Shown: positions 1 through 10,580 of the stretch, in pieces
How the letters are laid out: the number at the start of each line of letters is the position of its first letter
Numbering within the stretch: the first letter of the stretch is position 1
Source: Paguma larvata
Lineage: Eukaryota > Chordata > Mammalia > Carnivora > Viverridae
Reading direction: 5' to 3'
DNA length: 64,000 nucleotides
Assembly: GCA_030068075.1 (NCBI GenBank)
Contig: CM057835.1
Span: 19,803,957-19,867,956, forward strand
Notes under the pieces: model-generated
Told to the model about the DNA's origin: nothing
Seen by the model: the letters and a program-made list of their open reading frames with translations, nothing else
Databases searched by the model: none
Translations under genes and position numbers: made by a program

Positions 1-190
1 CTATGATGAAGGTATTGTTATTTTCATTTGTTCAGATGTCAAAACAAAGGCTAATTCATATAAGCAAGGCTAGCAGGTAGGTGTCAGAGCAAAAGTTTAC
101 ACTCAAATCTGATTTTTCCAGTCCCCTCTGTCTTCATTGAAAGCTAGAATGCCTCCCCAAACTAAGAGTGTTAGGATGTTAAGTATATAT

Positions 191-416
191 GGGGCGCCTG
201 GGTGGCTCAGTCGGTTAAGTGTCCAACTCTTAATTTCAGCGCAGGTAAAGATCCCACGGTCCTGAAATTGAGCCCCGTTCAGGCTCTGTGCTGAGCACGG
301 AGCCTGCTTAGGATTCTCTCTCCTCTTCCTCTGTCCCTCCCCCGCTCACATGCTCATGCACACACACACTCTCTCTCTCAAATAAGGAAACAAACAAACA
401 AAAAATAAATAAATAC
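191..416 (+). mobile_element. CAN-SINE (tRNA-Lys-derived), older type
   Basis: The copy opens with the GGGGCGCCTGGGTGGCTCAG head, which carries the pol III box A. It runs through a CT-rich stretch and CA repeat into an A-rich tail ending in AAATAAATAAA. The central 'gatcccacggtcctg' differs from the 'catgatctc' form of the younger copies, so this looks like an older subfamily. A flanking duplication (GAGTGTTA at 166 and 417) is only approximate. Confidence 0.93.
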
Positions 417-730
417 GAGTGTTAACTACATAAAGAACATTAAAGGGAAGATTACTATACCTACGAGCTCCTCTGACCTGCATAAAATAAAGTCGAATTT
501 GTTTTTAAACCTTACAAAGTTTCAGGAAACTTTTCATAGATTGAGGTATGACCCATGCGGAAATACTTAAAACAGGTCTTTAAAAATTTTTAATGTCACT
601 GAGGGCCCAGCCCTTCCATAGAGCCTCCCAAGAGTAGCAGCTGTATCAAATTAATATTCTTGCCATCCTGAAACCAAAGTCAACTACCTCATTTTTATCT
701 CCTCCAATTAGCAATTAAGATTCTCACTTA
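417..730. other. Unique-looking AT-rich spacer
   Basis: I see no repeat head, tail or credible open frame between the first two SINEs. Confidence 0.5.
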
Positions 731-950
731 GGGGCTCCTGGGTGGCTCAGGTGGTTGAGCATATGACTCTTGGTTTCAGCTCAGGTCATGATCCCAGGGT
801 CATAGGACTGAGCCCTGCATCAGGCTCCATGATCAACATGGAGCCTGCTTAGGATTCTCTCTCTCTCCCTCTCTCTCTCTGCCCCTCTCCCCCACTTGTG
901 CTCCATTTCTAATAAATAAACAAATATTTAAAAAAATAAAAATTAAAAAA
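731..950 (+). mobile_element. CAN-SINE, older type
   Basis: The head is GGGGCTCCTGGGTGGCTCAG with one change from consensus. The middle has 'gatcccagggtcatagg', followed by a long TC-rich stretch and an A-rich tail. The 'cccagggtc' centre marks an older carnivore subfamily. The flanking duplication is weak (TTCTCACTTA against TTCTTAATAC). Confidence 0.93.
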
Positions 951-999
951 TTCTTAATACTTGGGACCTAAATAAAAGTTATTCTTGCCATCTAATAAC

Positions 1000-1388
1000 C
1001 AGGGTGTAATCTTTCTTCAAGTTTTCCCCTAGTTGGGGACTCTATCTTTTTTTTAGAATGAACCCTAAATTTCATTCTTCTCCAAGACAAAAATTAGTCA
1101 ATGGACTTCCTCATCCACCTAACAATCTCCTTATAGCTTCATTTCACATATCAACATCTTCTGACACACCTTTCCCACATACGGTGAGCTACGTCCCCTC
1201 TCTCTGCTCCCACGGCGCCCTGCACATACGCATCCCATGGCCCATGCGTCATCCTTCTATACAGCCGTAGAGTATGTGCCGTCGCACCAGGCCGACTGCA
1301 ATATCCAGCTTTGCGTCTGTCTTCACCAGCATGGTGGTCAACTCCCTGCTGTAGCTCAATAAATATTTGCAAACTGACTGAATGAGTG
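1000..1388 (+). mobile_element. L2 LINE, 3' end
   Basis: A C/T-rich body is followed by the diagnostic L2 terminus 'gctcaataaatatttgcaaa' and GAATGA-type tail at 1355-1386. The body is strongly diverged, so the left border is approximate. The open frames over it on both strands are by-products of the low stop density. Confidence 0.6.
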
Positions 1389-1894
1389 GCTCCAATGACT
1401 CCTTTTGAAGTATTATGTTTCCTCAGAGGACATTAGCCCCGATCTTCTATACATCCTCCAGTAAAAGGAGACAAGTAACAAGTCTAGATTGTGGGTGATG
1501 AGATACAGGGTCACCTACGATCTGTGCCTCACAATTCCAGTATTATCAGTAGAGCTCAAATCGTAAAGGAAAAAGTGTTTTTTTATCTTCTCTTAGACGA
1601 TTTCCTTATCACATTTTGAAATAAAAATAACTAAGACGCTTGTCCTGCAATGAGGCAGGGAAAGGAATATTAAAGATCCATATCTATGGATCTTCCTGTC
1701 CCGAATATGAGCTGCCAAAAAGATGTGTGTGTAGCCATGGCTCAAAAACCTTCACATGAATGAACTCAATCTATTTAATTAACAGAACGCTCACTCACTC
1801 TTTTAAGAGAGGCAGTACAATGGTTAAAACCATAGACTCGGGCACACCTCTTGGCACACATTCCCTCAAGAGATGTTTACCATATCGATTATGT
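1389..1894. other. Unique-looking spacer between two L2 fragments
   Basis: No recognisable repeat or exon-like segment is visible. A short inverted pair around 'agatccatatctatggatct' near 1674-1693 is palindromic but isolated. Confidence 0.45.
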
Positions 1895-2510
1895 TGAAAT
1901 GACTCCTCTAGCTACTGGTTTTAACTACTACTATCTCTTGTCTGGACTATTTTGATAGCCTTGGAATTGGTCTCCCTGTTTCTACGCTTACTCCCTTGCC
2001 CTCACTACCTCCCCTAATGGCTTCCCATCTTCCTGAGTATAAAGGCCAGAGTTCCAGAAGACTATTCATGCTATCCACTATGGCTCTCTTGTGTGTCTGA
2101 TCTCACCTCCTGTTATCCTCCTCTCTCTGTTTTCTAGCTATATTCACCTCCTTGCTCTTCTTGAATATGGCAAACAGTCCCATGCAAGGGTCAGGGTACT
2201 TACCATTTGCTTTCTATGCTCTTTTCTGCATTTGTTAGCTGTGGGGCTCATTGAACCACTGAACTCAAGTCTCTGCCTGAGGTCCACATGGTCAGAGTTT
2301 CCTTCCCTCACCCCTCGATCTAAATTAGCACAGGCTCTCTCATCCTTGATCTTCCTTAATTACCCCCATTTAACATACCATAGATGCATTTGTATATTTT
2401 TGGTGTTCTATCCGGAACTCCATGATAACAAAGATTCTATCACCAGTCCCTAACAGAGGATCTGGTACCACAGTAGGCATGCAATAAATATCTACTGAAT
2501 AAATAACAGG
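1895..2510 (+). mobile_element. L2 LINE, 3' portion
   Basis: Successive L2 3'-UTR landmarks occur in order: 'ctggactattttgatagcct', 'ggtctccctgtttc', 'atggcttcccatc', a 'ctctttctgcc'-like stretch, and the terminal 'gcatgcaataaatatctact' near 2477. The copy is roughly 600 bp and interrupted only by small indels. The 120-codon frame at 2091-2453 lies wholly inside it, begins at GTG and is not a gene. Confidence 0.8.
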
Positions 2511-3663
2511 ATACCTCTTCTAAAAAAAAACCAAACAAACAAACAAAAAAAAGCTTACAATTCAGTTATTTTAAGAGGATATAAAATGTTGAAAACTATA
2601 GCATATGAAAGCTAAATAGCACAATGCTTGAATGTTATGCCATGTGGTGGTAATGTAGAATCAAGGATCAGATGTGTCATAATTGGCATCAAAAATAAAT
2701 TTGATGTCTTTACATGCTCAAAATTATGTTATATAGGACCAGGAAGGAAAACTATTCTCTGTTTCTCTGTTTCTGTCTAGATGGCCAAGAATCTCTTCCC
2801 TTATTGGAAGACACTCTTTCGAGGATAGCCAGTTCTCACAGGCTTCCAAAAGTAGTGCAGGGTTTGAACATCCTGTCAAAACTTGTTCCCACAATTTGGT
2901 TTGGCATGGATGCAAAATTTAAAGGGTGGTCTTGCACCTTTTTGAGATGAGACCCACCATTGATGTCCTGGGCTACGGCCACCATCTGCAGAGGAAACCA
3001 GAATGTTACACAACTGGAGCTTTTGGCCTTGATATTCAAGTAGTCCGTCTCCTCCTTTGGCTTGACTCCAGGATTAGCTGTGTTCTCTCTCACAGTCTAG
3101 AAACACAGAAAATGGGCAAGCCAGATTGGCTTCCACCTACCACTCAGCTGTCTTCAGGACACCTGTTCTCCTAATTACTTGCTCTGTACTCAGAAAATGC
3201 AAATAAACTTGATTATTAGTAGAAGCAAAACACAGAAACGAAAGTAAATCTTTTGCAGAAATAGCAAATGAATTCTTAGTAAATAAATTGTGAACGATTT
3301 ACGTGCCCTTATACTTTTTCATATTTGTATATTTGATTGACCCTAATGTCTTCCTGCCTTCCATTCTTATAAATTCAGAGAATTCTATACATGTTCTTTT
3401 AGGTTTTAAGAAACAAGCGAGGATGCTTATAAACTCAGAAGTATGAAACTACATCTAGAAATTTTAGCTACAAAATAAACTGCATTCATGACAGGGACTC
3501 CAACACTGTGCTCCACCCACCATTATGACTCAGAGAAGGACCTCTCCCATACTTTCTTGGGAGGTAGTGTTCCAAGTTTATAGTTTCCTCCAGGGTGACA
3601 ATTAAGTCACCTTTATAAGCAATTGCCTTAGAAAGGTTTCTTCCTGGGTCACCTGCCCTACTC
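2511..3663. other. Unassigned sequence, 1.15 kb
   Basis: An A-rich run at 2521-2550 could be the decayed tail of an old retroposon. Nothing else resolves to a family. Short frames on both strands around 2714-3174 overlap each other, share no features with known proteins and are treated as chance. Confidence 0.45.
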
Positions 3664-3680
3664 AGAAAAGAATACTGCTT

Positions 3681-3920
3681 GGGGCGCCTGGGTGGCTCAG
3701 TCGGTTAAGTGGCCAATTTCGGCTCAGGTCATGATCTCGCAGTCTGTGAGTTCGAGCCCCGCGTCAGGTTCTGTGCTGATGGCTCAGAGCCTGGAGCCTG
3801 CTTCGGATTCTGTGTCTCCCTCTCTCTCTGCCCTTCTCCTGCTCACGCTCTGTCTCTATGTCTCAAAAATAAATAAAAGTGTTAAAAAAAATAATTAAAA
3901 AAAAGTTATTAAAGAAAAAA
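3681..3920 (+). mobile_element. CAN-SINE, felid type, with 17-bp TSD
   Basis: The copy has an intact head, the 'catgatctcgcagtctgtga' centre, box B 'gttcgagccccgcg', the CT-rich stretch and a long A-rich tail. It is flanked by a 17-bp target-site duplication, AGAAAAGAATACTGCTT at 3664-3680 and AGAAAAGCATACTGCTT at 3921-3937, with one mismatch. A sense-frame open reading of about 68 codons crosses it. Confidence 0.97.
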
Positions 3921-3937
3921 AGAAAAGCATACTGCTT

Positions 3938-4353
3938 TAAAGCCCTTTGTCCTTTTAAGCTTTACATATGAAAACATTCACTCTTCAATGAAAAGCTGCC
4001 TTAACATTTATGCTGAAACATACCTTTATTTGTATTACAAACCTTTAGGCTTAAATCAGTCCCTCAAGACTGATTTTGCTAGGAGGAAGAATGTCGGCAT
4101 TCCCAGAGCTTATTTTCATGAGTGGTTAAACTCTAGAATATGTCTTCCAAATGTATAGAGGCTTTGAGTCTTTACCAACTGCCACCTACTGCCTCTAGGC
4201 AAGAGGAGAACCAAGCCATCAAGGCCTGAGAGGTGGGTCACTTTTTAATTAGCAAAAGGGCTTCCTTTAGCATACTCAATAAGGTTGGCATTCTGCATAG
4301 AAGCTTAGCATGGCCACTTGGTAGGGGTGACATGCTAATTCATAAGGCTTTCC
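3938..4353. other. Unassigned spacer
   Basis: No repeat landmark or exon candidate is visible between the SINE and the TA microsatellite. Confidence 0.45.
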
Positions 4354-4410
<57 letters not shown>

Positions 4411-4453
4411 TATATATATATGCACCAGATATATATATATACATATATATATA

Positions 4454-4498
<45 letters not shown>
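4354..4498. repeat. Compound (TA)n/(CA)n microsatellite
   Basis: About 145 bp of alternating purine-pyrimidine sequence, mostly TA, contains short CA and GTGT runs and one interruption, TGCACCAGAT, at 4421-4430. The same GCACCAGA recurs right after the array at 4499, about 78 bp later. The array is almost self-complementary and can form hairpins or a cruciform. Frames of alternating I/Y/T/H residues across it on both strands are translation artefacts. Confidence 0.97.
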
Positions 4499-4502
<4 letters not shown>

Positions 4503-4699
4503 CAGAGGGACAACAGTGCAGGTAGGATACAAACTTCTGTATAACAAAAAGGGAAGAAAGACTTTACATTTATATTTTCCTGAATTGGCACATAGAATAC
4601 TGAGGAGGTCATAGAACCAATCAGCTTTAGGGAGCAGAGGTATAGGGAACTTGACAGGTGTCGAGGACCATGTAGGTGAGTCTTCTTGGTGTAGCCTTA

Positions 4700-5085
4700 T
4701 TTTTTTTTTGAGTTTCAAACTATGAAAATTTATTACTTATTCAAAACGAGGTCCCACAGGGAGATGCAGCCTCCCTTAATAATATTTAATTTTGTTTTCT
4801 CTTCTAAAATAATTATGATACCACTTGGCTCTTTGATTTTGTTTGCCAAGGATATTATTCAATATCCATTACTTCCAAGGACATATTTCTTAAGAAAGTA
4901 GACCATAATAGATAATTATGATGACCAAAACCCTAGGTAGGATATATGGAAAATAAAGTCCAAGTTTTAATCTTATCATTTTTTTTCCTGTTGAATTTCT
5001 CAGTTCTCTTTCTTCTGTTAATAAAAATGCACCAGAAATAATATTTCTCTATCTGCATTTCATCATCTCTATCACTAATAACTTT
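4700..5085 (-). pseudogene. Possible retrocopy 3' end (poly-A signal plus tail), minus strand
   Basis: Read on the minus strand, AATAAA (complement of 4729-4734) is followed about 19 nt later by a run of ten A (complement of 4700-4709). That is the spacing expected at a polyadenylated 3' end. The preceding roughly 350 bp is AT-rich, matches no SINE or L1 that I recognise, and would be a 3' UTR. No open frame or clear target-site duplication supports a parent gene. It may be a processed pseudogene, an unrecognised LINE end, or chance. Confidence 0.25.
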
Positions 5086-5089
5086 TTTT

Positions 5090-5262
5090 AATTACCATTT
5101 AGTGAAAGGCATTATGTGCTGGTATATATGTCCTAACCTTTACACTTTACAGATGAGGTGAGCTGTGGCCCAGGACATTTAAGTAACTTGCCCACATGGC
5201 TAACCAGCATATGTGTCTAACTCTGCCTGATTAGAAAGCTCTCACTCCATCTATAAGATCAT
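5090..5262 (-). mobile_element. MIR SINE
   Basis: Reverse-orientation MIR landmarks appear in order: 'tttacagatgaggtgagctg', 'aagtaacttgccca', a 'catggctaa'-type segment, and 'ctgcctgattagaaagctct'. Divergence is heavy, as expected for this pre-placental family. Confidence 0.65.
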
Positions 5263-5309
5263 TTTAGCCATGCCCAAGGCCTGGAATCTACTTGAAAGTA
5301 AGCGATTCT

Positions 5310-5531
5310 GGGCGCCTGGAGGACTCAGTCAGTTAAGCATCCGACTTTGGTTCAGATCATGATCTCGTGGTTCGTGAGTTCGAGGCCCATGTCAGGCTCT
5401 GTGCTGACAGTTCAGAGCCTGGAGCCTGCTTTGGATTCTGTGTGGGTCTCTCTCTGTCCTCCTCCACTGTGCTCTGACTCTCTCTCTCTCAAAAATAAAC
5501 ATTAAAAAAACATAAAAAAAAAAAAAAAAAG
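5310..5531 (+). mobile_element. CAN-SINE, felid type
   Basis: The head is slightly decayed (GGGCGCCTGGAGGACTCAG). It is followed by 'catgatctcgtggttcgtga', the 'ctgacagttcagagcctgg' body and a pure poly-A end. Flanking GTAAGCGAT (5298) and GTAAGCAAT (5532) form a 9-bp duplication with one mismatch. Confidence 0.96.
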
Positions 5532-5540
5532 GTAAGCAAT

Positions 5541-6439
5541 ACATTGACCAGGGATGTTTCACTGCTAAGCTGAGGAAATTCAGGCAGGCATCTTATAAAT
5601 GAAAATTTAGACAGAAGATTCCTTTTCCTTTCCTGTTCTAACATCCAGATGAGTTATGGTACATTGCTGCCTATAATGAGAGTAAGTTCTGGAAATGTGC
5701 GTTAGAAAAATGAGCTGTTAAAATGTGTATCCAGTTGATGGAAAGAACGTCTTATCATTTCCTTCCCAACCCTGAGGCTCTAGAATTCTTTCTATTTAGA
5801 CATCCAAGGAGTTAGGAGGACAATGTCTATGAATCATTTCATTATTCAGGGACTAGTTAATAAAAAGCATAAGATAAAAATCACTCTTATAAAGATCCTC
5901 AGTCTTACTGCCTTCTGTAGAATCAACTCAAGTCAAGTAATGGAACTTTAATAATATGAGCCATGGGATGAATTCTTCCTTCAGTCACATGAACTTGTCA
6001 CCAGGCCATGCACAAACCATAGAAGACAAAAAAAAAAAAAAAAAAAAATAGTGTTAGAGAACTTGGAGAAGGTCATCAAGAGGATGTGACCACTAGTTGA
6101 CCCAAGAGCTAAATAAACCCAGGCAACTGGAGGCTCCTCCCCGCCTCCCCTGTCCTGGGAATGTATGTGGTGCCTACGTTCTCACACTAGAAACCAGCAT
6201 CAAGGGCGCCACAGTGAGAAAGCACGTGTTGTTGAAATTCTGTGGACATGACCGAACACAGTTAAGACCTTGATGGAAGCTTCTAGGACTCTGGCAGGCG
6301 GGTGCGGAGATCTGCCTGTTTTGAGACAAGCCCCGTGTGTAAGTTCCCTGGCTTGTAGAAATCTGGAGTGGCCCGCCTGCGGTCTTACCTCGCCCTCTGT
6401 GTGCAGGAGCCGGCTTCAGATTCCACCCGGGAACTCTCA
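5541..6439. other. Unassigned sequence with a 21-A tract
   Basis: A run of 21 A occupies 6028-6048 with no SINE or AATAAA hexamer at the usual distance upstream, so the source of the tract is unclear. The flanks, including the GC-richer 6130-6440 part, match no family I recognise. Confidence 0.5.
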
Positions 6440-6529
6440 AGGTTACAAACTGACAAACGGCAAATGGGACTATATCAAAATCAAAGCCTATAGCTCTCAG
6501 TAACTTATAAAAATGAAAAAGAAAAAGAA

Positions 6530-7449
6530 ACTAAACACACTCTCTCTATACAATGGAGCAATCGCACTCCTTGGTATTTATGCATCTGAACTGAAATTTT
6601 ATGTTCGCACAAAACCTGCACAAGGATGTTTATAGGAGCTTTCTTCATAATGGCTAAAACCTGGAAGCATCCAAGATGTCCGTCAAGTAGATGAATAGAG
6701 AAATAAACTGTGGCTACATCCAGATAATGGAATATTATTCAGCACTTAAAACCAAAGAGCTATCAGGGCACCTGGGTGGCTCAGTCGGTTGAGCGTCTGA
6801 CTTCAGCTCAGGTCATGATCTCATGGTTCATGAGTTCAAGCCCCACATTGGGCTCGCTGCTGCCACCCTGTCAGTGCAGAGTCTGCTTTGGATCCTCTGT
6901 CCCTCTCTCTCTGCCCCTCCCCCACTTGCGTTCTCCCAAAAATAAATAAATATTTTTTTAAAAAAAAAAGAACTATCAACCGATGGAATGACACCGAGGA
7001 AGCTTAAATGCCTACTACTAAGTGAAAGAAGCCAATCTGGAAAGTCTATGGACTATTTTTTTCCAATTATATGACATTCTGGAAAAGACAAGACTATGTA
7101 GAAGGTAAGTGGTTGCCAAGGGTTGGAGTGAGGAGGGAGGGATGAATAGGTGAAGCACGGAGAATTGTAGGGCAAATACTGTGTATGAAACCATAGCGGT
7201 GGAGATGTCACTCTGCCTTTCTCCCAACGCACAGAACACACACACTGAGAGCGAAGCCTAAGGCAAATTCGGGACTTTGGTGATTCTGATGCGTCAGTGG
7301 AGGTGCAGCAGTTGTAAGGAATGTACTGCTTTGGAGGGGACGGCACCGATGGGGGAGGCCGTGCACGTGTCAGGGTATGGGCTCTATGGGAAGTCTCTGT
7401 ACCTTCTCAATTTCGAACTGCTCTAAAAAATAAAGGCTTTAAAAAAAAG
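6530..7449 (+). mobile_element. L1 3' end, nested inside an older L1
   Basis: The copy runs from 'gcactccttggtatttatgc' and 'aaacctgcacaaggatgttt' through 'aatggaatattattcagcac' and 'tatatgacattctggaaaag' to the 3' terminus 'ctgctctaaaaaataaaggc' plus poly-A at about 7449. It is a 5'-truncated L1 of L1M type with a SINE inserted at 6766. Frames on the minus strand at 7018-7346 are shadows of its 3' UTR. Confidence 0.85.
6766..6966 (+). mobile_element. CAN-SINE inserted in L1, 12-bp TSD
   Basis: The head GGGCACCTGGGTGGCTCAG is followed by a 'catgatctcatggttcatga' centre. The TSD is AAAGAGCTATCA (6754-6765) against AAAGAACTATCA (6967-6978). The flanking L1 reads through as '...aaaccaaagagctatc|aaccgatgg...', so this is the youngest layer of the stack. 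Confidence 0.97.
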
Positions 7450-8350
7450 ACAAGTCATCGAATGAGAGAACATATTTGTAATGCAAGTATCTTACCATAG
7501 ATTTGCATCCAGAATATATAGAGAACTCTCACAAATCTCTGACAAGTAACTCAATACAAAAGTGGACAAAAGATTTGAACCTCTCAAGACATAAACACAT
7601 GTGTAATAAGCCCACATAAAGATGCTCAAGCCCTTAGTCTATTGGAGAAATAAAAATTAAAATCATAATGAGATCCCACTACACACTCACTAGAAGAACT
7701 AAACTTAAAAACATTAACAATATCGGGTACAAGTGAGAATCTGGAGAAATTGGAACTTTCATATATTTCTTCTGGGGAAAGTATAAAGCAGGAAATACTT
7801 TGGAAAACTATTTGGCAGCTTCTTACAAAGCTAAATGTACACTTACACGACTCAACGATTCCACTCATAGGTACTCACCAAGAGAAATAAAAACACACCT
7901 CTACATAAAGACTTGAAAAACCAAGGTTCATACCAACTTTATTCCTAGTAGCCAAAGCAATGGAAAACTACCTAACCATCCATCAATAGGAGAATGGATA
8001 AACAAATTGCAGTACATGCATAAAATAGACTACTGCTCAAATTTTTCAAATTAAATCTTGAACTACCGACACATTCGGTCATGGCCGAATACCAGACACA
8101 TTACGCTGAGTGAAAGAAGACATACACAAAATAGTACACACCGTGTGATTCCATTTACATGTAATGCCAGAGAAGGCAAACAAATTTACAGGGACAGCAT
8201 ATTGGAGGCAGCCTAAAGCTAGGGTTTATTGCAAAGAGACATCAAGGGATTTTTTGGGGGTGATAATATTCTCTATCTTGATTGTTCCCATGATTATATA
8301 GGAGTATACAGTTTATTGTGTGCAGAGCACAGCACAACAAGGGTGTTTCA

Positions 8351-8699
8351 TGAAAAAATATTCTGATTCAGATCAAGATTTGTCCCTCCAACAGCAGAAG
8401 ATACAGATTAAACTTTTAAAAATCTTGTGAATGTGTTCATGTTCTAAAAAAAGTATTTAAGGTATATATACATTACGTAAAGTCTGCTCACAATGTCCGG
8501 GTTGTGGTAGGTGATCAACAATATTAATTTAACTCTTTTCTTTCCAGTTGTTCTTATGTGGAAAATATAAATAATGTCCTTAAAGGCAGTCAGCCTTTAA
8601 AGAAAAAGAAAAAGCAACCTGAGAAATATACACAGAAGAGCAAAATTAGAAGTCAATGTTTAGTCATCTAAGAACAATGAAAGGGATCTGGTATTACAT
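8351..8699. other. Unassigned AT-rich spacer
   Basis: No repeat landmark or gene-like feature is visible. Confidence 0.4.
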
Positions 8700-8975
8700 G
8701 GAAATCCTCCCTCACTTGTCATAGCTTAGGCTATGACCAGGGTTTTAGAATACCCTTATGGTTTACCTTCCAAATTCTGGTATTTGTCACTTTTTATTGT
8801 ACCCATTTGGCATCTAGCGCACATTTCCTGTATTAGTCACTGCATTTTTAAGCATACGTTCTTGTTTTTCAACTTTATCTCATATTCCTAGAAGGCAACA
8901 ATTATATCTGCTGGTTTTTCTTAATGGCTGATTTGTTTAGAGGAAACATTCAATAAAAGTTCAGCATATCGTTGA
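8700..8975 (+). mobile_element. Probable L2 fragment
   Basis: The segment has the L2-like order 'tattcctagaaggcaacaat' (the 'gactgtaagctccttgaggg' region), a T-rich stretch, and a terminal 'attcaataaaagttcagcat'. Divergence is high and borders are uncertain. Confidence 0.4.
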
Positions 8976-9149
8976 TAATATTGATGTTCTCATCTTTGAA
9001 AATGTATTGCCTCATCAATATTATTTAGTCAAATAACTTAGATATTATCAAGTTACTTTCATATAAAATGAAAAAAGAACTATTTAAGAGATTCGGCCAG
9101 GTAATTTAAGGAAGGTCCTTTTCTTTCTCTTGATACATTCACAAATCTA

Positions 9150-9420
9150 GGATCATTCATGTATTCACTTGCTTAGTCTCTCAATGAACATGTATGAAAT
9201 ATTACCGCTCGCCAAGTTCATGCTAACGGCTGGAGAAACAGAGGTTATTACAGGTTCAAATTCTAGAAAGGATGTCAAATATAGCAAAACGAATTTATAA
9301 TGGTAGGATAAATACATCATGAGAGATATGCAGTAAGGGAGAAAGATGATGCCAAGACAAGGTACCAGATGACTTTCAAAAATAAAATTTTGATCCATCT
9401 AGTCATTAGCTAATCTAAAT
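9150..9420 (-). mobile_element. Probable L2 fragment, reverse orientation
   Basis: 'cattcatgtattcacttgct' followed by a degenerate 'tgaacatgtatgaaatatta' and 'ctaacggctggagaaacaga' matches the reverse complement of the L2 3' terminus, where a 'ggggatacag' segment follows the AATAAATATTTG end. The right border is approximate. Confidence 0.45.
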
Positions 9421-9770
9421 TTTTACAGTCAGATTTAACGTTATCAATGTCAGAATGTAGATGATCTACAGTTGATACTATAGATAAAGGTTGGGTCATT
9501 TGGGCATGAAAACTATGGTTATTTTCCCAGCCAAGGAGAGTAACTTTCTCTTTCTGATTACTTAGGTACCTGTGGCTATCCCTGAAGTCAGTCAACCCAT
9601 CCAAGGCTTTTCTCTTATTTACTTTGCATGAGTCAGCCCAGAGAGGTAATGGTGAACCAGAAAATTAAATGATGAACTGGTGAATTATATTAGAAAGTGA
9701 CCTCTTCCATTTCAGACCTTGGTGGAAAGTCAAGGTAACTATATGGGCAACTTTCTTCCACAGAGAGAAA
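9421..9770. other. Unassigned spacer
   Basis: No repeat landmark or exon-like segment is visible. Confidence 0.4.
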
Positions 9771-9786
9771 CATGTTTGGCAATTTT

Positions 9787-10012
9787 TTTATTAAAAAAAT
9801 TTTTTTAATGCTTCTTTATTTTTGAGATGAGAGACAGACCATGAGTTTGGGAGGGGCAGTGAGAGAGGGAGACACAGAATCTGAAGCAAGCGAGCTCGAG
9901 TTTCTGAGCTGTCAGCACAGAGCCTGATGCAGGGCTCAAACCCACAAACCAAGAGCTCCTGACCTGAGCTGAAGTTGAACGCTTAACTGACTGAGCCACC
10001 TAGGTGCCCCCG
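9787..10012 (-). mobile_element. CAN-SINE, felid type, exact 16-bp TSD
   Basis: Reverse copy: the T-rich complement of the tail is at the left and the head complement CTGAGCCACCTAGGTGCCCC ends at 10010. The flanks are an exact 16-bp duplication, CATGTTTGGCAATTTT, at 9771-9786 and 10013-10028. The perfect TSD argues for a comparatively recent insertion. Confidence 0.98.
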
Positions 10013-10194
10013 CATGTTTGGCAATTTTGAATGAGAACTTGGGTACTAGGATTATGTCTACTTACATAATTTGTTTGATATAAGAAAGTACTCTGTGCCA
10101 ATCTACTCCCTTTTTTTTGCCAAACAAACAAAAAAATGGAAATGATAACATTAAAACACAATTCTTTCAAGTATAAGCTTTATGCAGTCAAAAA

Positions 10195-10580
10195 CTCAAA
10201 AGTTCATGCTGCCTCCTTTGTCAAGACGTTCTTCCCGGACGACACATGATGTTTCCTTTCCAAAGTCTCCCACCCCACTCCATCCGTGACCGTCCCTCAC
10301 CTGGGAAATCTCTACGTACCCTCCAGATCCTTATTTAAATGTCAATTTCTCGGAGATCCCATTCTTGACTCTATCCTTCCCTAAACACTCCCGGCTGAGG
10401 TCCCGACAGACTAAAGGATTCCTGTCATAAGCGCTTTTTCATAAAACTTGCAATGAATTAGTTATATGTTTATGTTCTGCCTTCCTTTCCAGTGTGCACC
10501 CTCCATATGGGCAGACACTGTGTCAACTTGTTTGTCATTCTAGGCACTCAGAGCTATTTGTTTAATAAATGGTGAAATTT
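10195..10580 (+). mobile_element. L2 LINE, 3' end
   Basis: L2 landmarks occur in order: 'catgctgcctcctttgtcaa', 'ttatttaaatgtcaatttct', 'ctccatatgggcagacactg', and the terminal 'tttgtttaataaatggtgaa'. Confidence 0.7.

Larger units (their letters stand above)
6440..8350 (+). mobile_element. Old L1, ORF2 end to 3' UTR (outer element)
   Basis: ORF2-derived landmarks begin at 6453 ('caaatgggactatatcaaaa') and resume at 7450 ('gagagaacatatttg', 'atccagaatatatagagaac', 'caatacaaaagtggacaaaa'). They continue with the 'catcaataggagaatggata' segment and end in a degenerate 3' UTR near 8350. The colinear resumption shows that the second L1 at about 6530-7449 was inserted into it. All reading frames are broken. 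Confidence 0.8.

Noticed and set aside
191..260. Functional tRNA gene suggested by box A/box B-like motifs
   Set aside because: The motifs belong to the tRNA-derived head of a SINE that continues into a CT stretch and A tail; no tRNA cloverleaf is intact.
2091..2453. 120-codon frame
   Set aside because: Lies entirely in an L2 3' end, starts with GTG and has no protein signature.
3692..3898. Recurrent 60-75-codon frames with a shared AQSVK...TSAQVMISQS-type sequence (also at 9805, 13576, 28185, 28634, 37993, 51951, 62996)
   Set aside because: They are the CAN-SINE read in its sense direction. Similar peptides recur because the repeat recurs, so this is not a gene family.
4233..4718. Frames rich in alternating I/Y/H/T on both strands
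   Set aside because: Translation of the TA/CA microsatellite.
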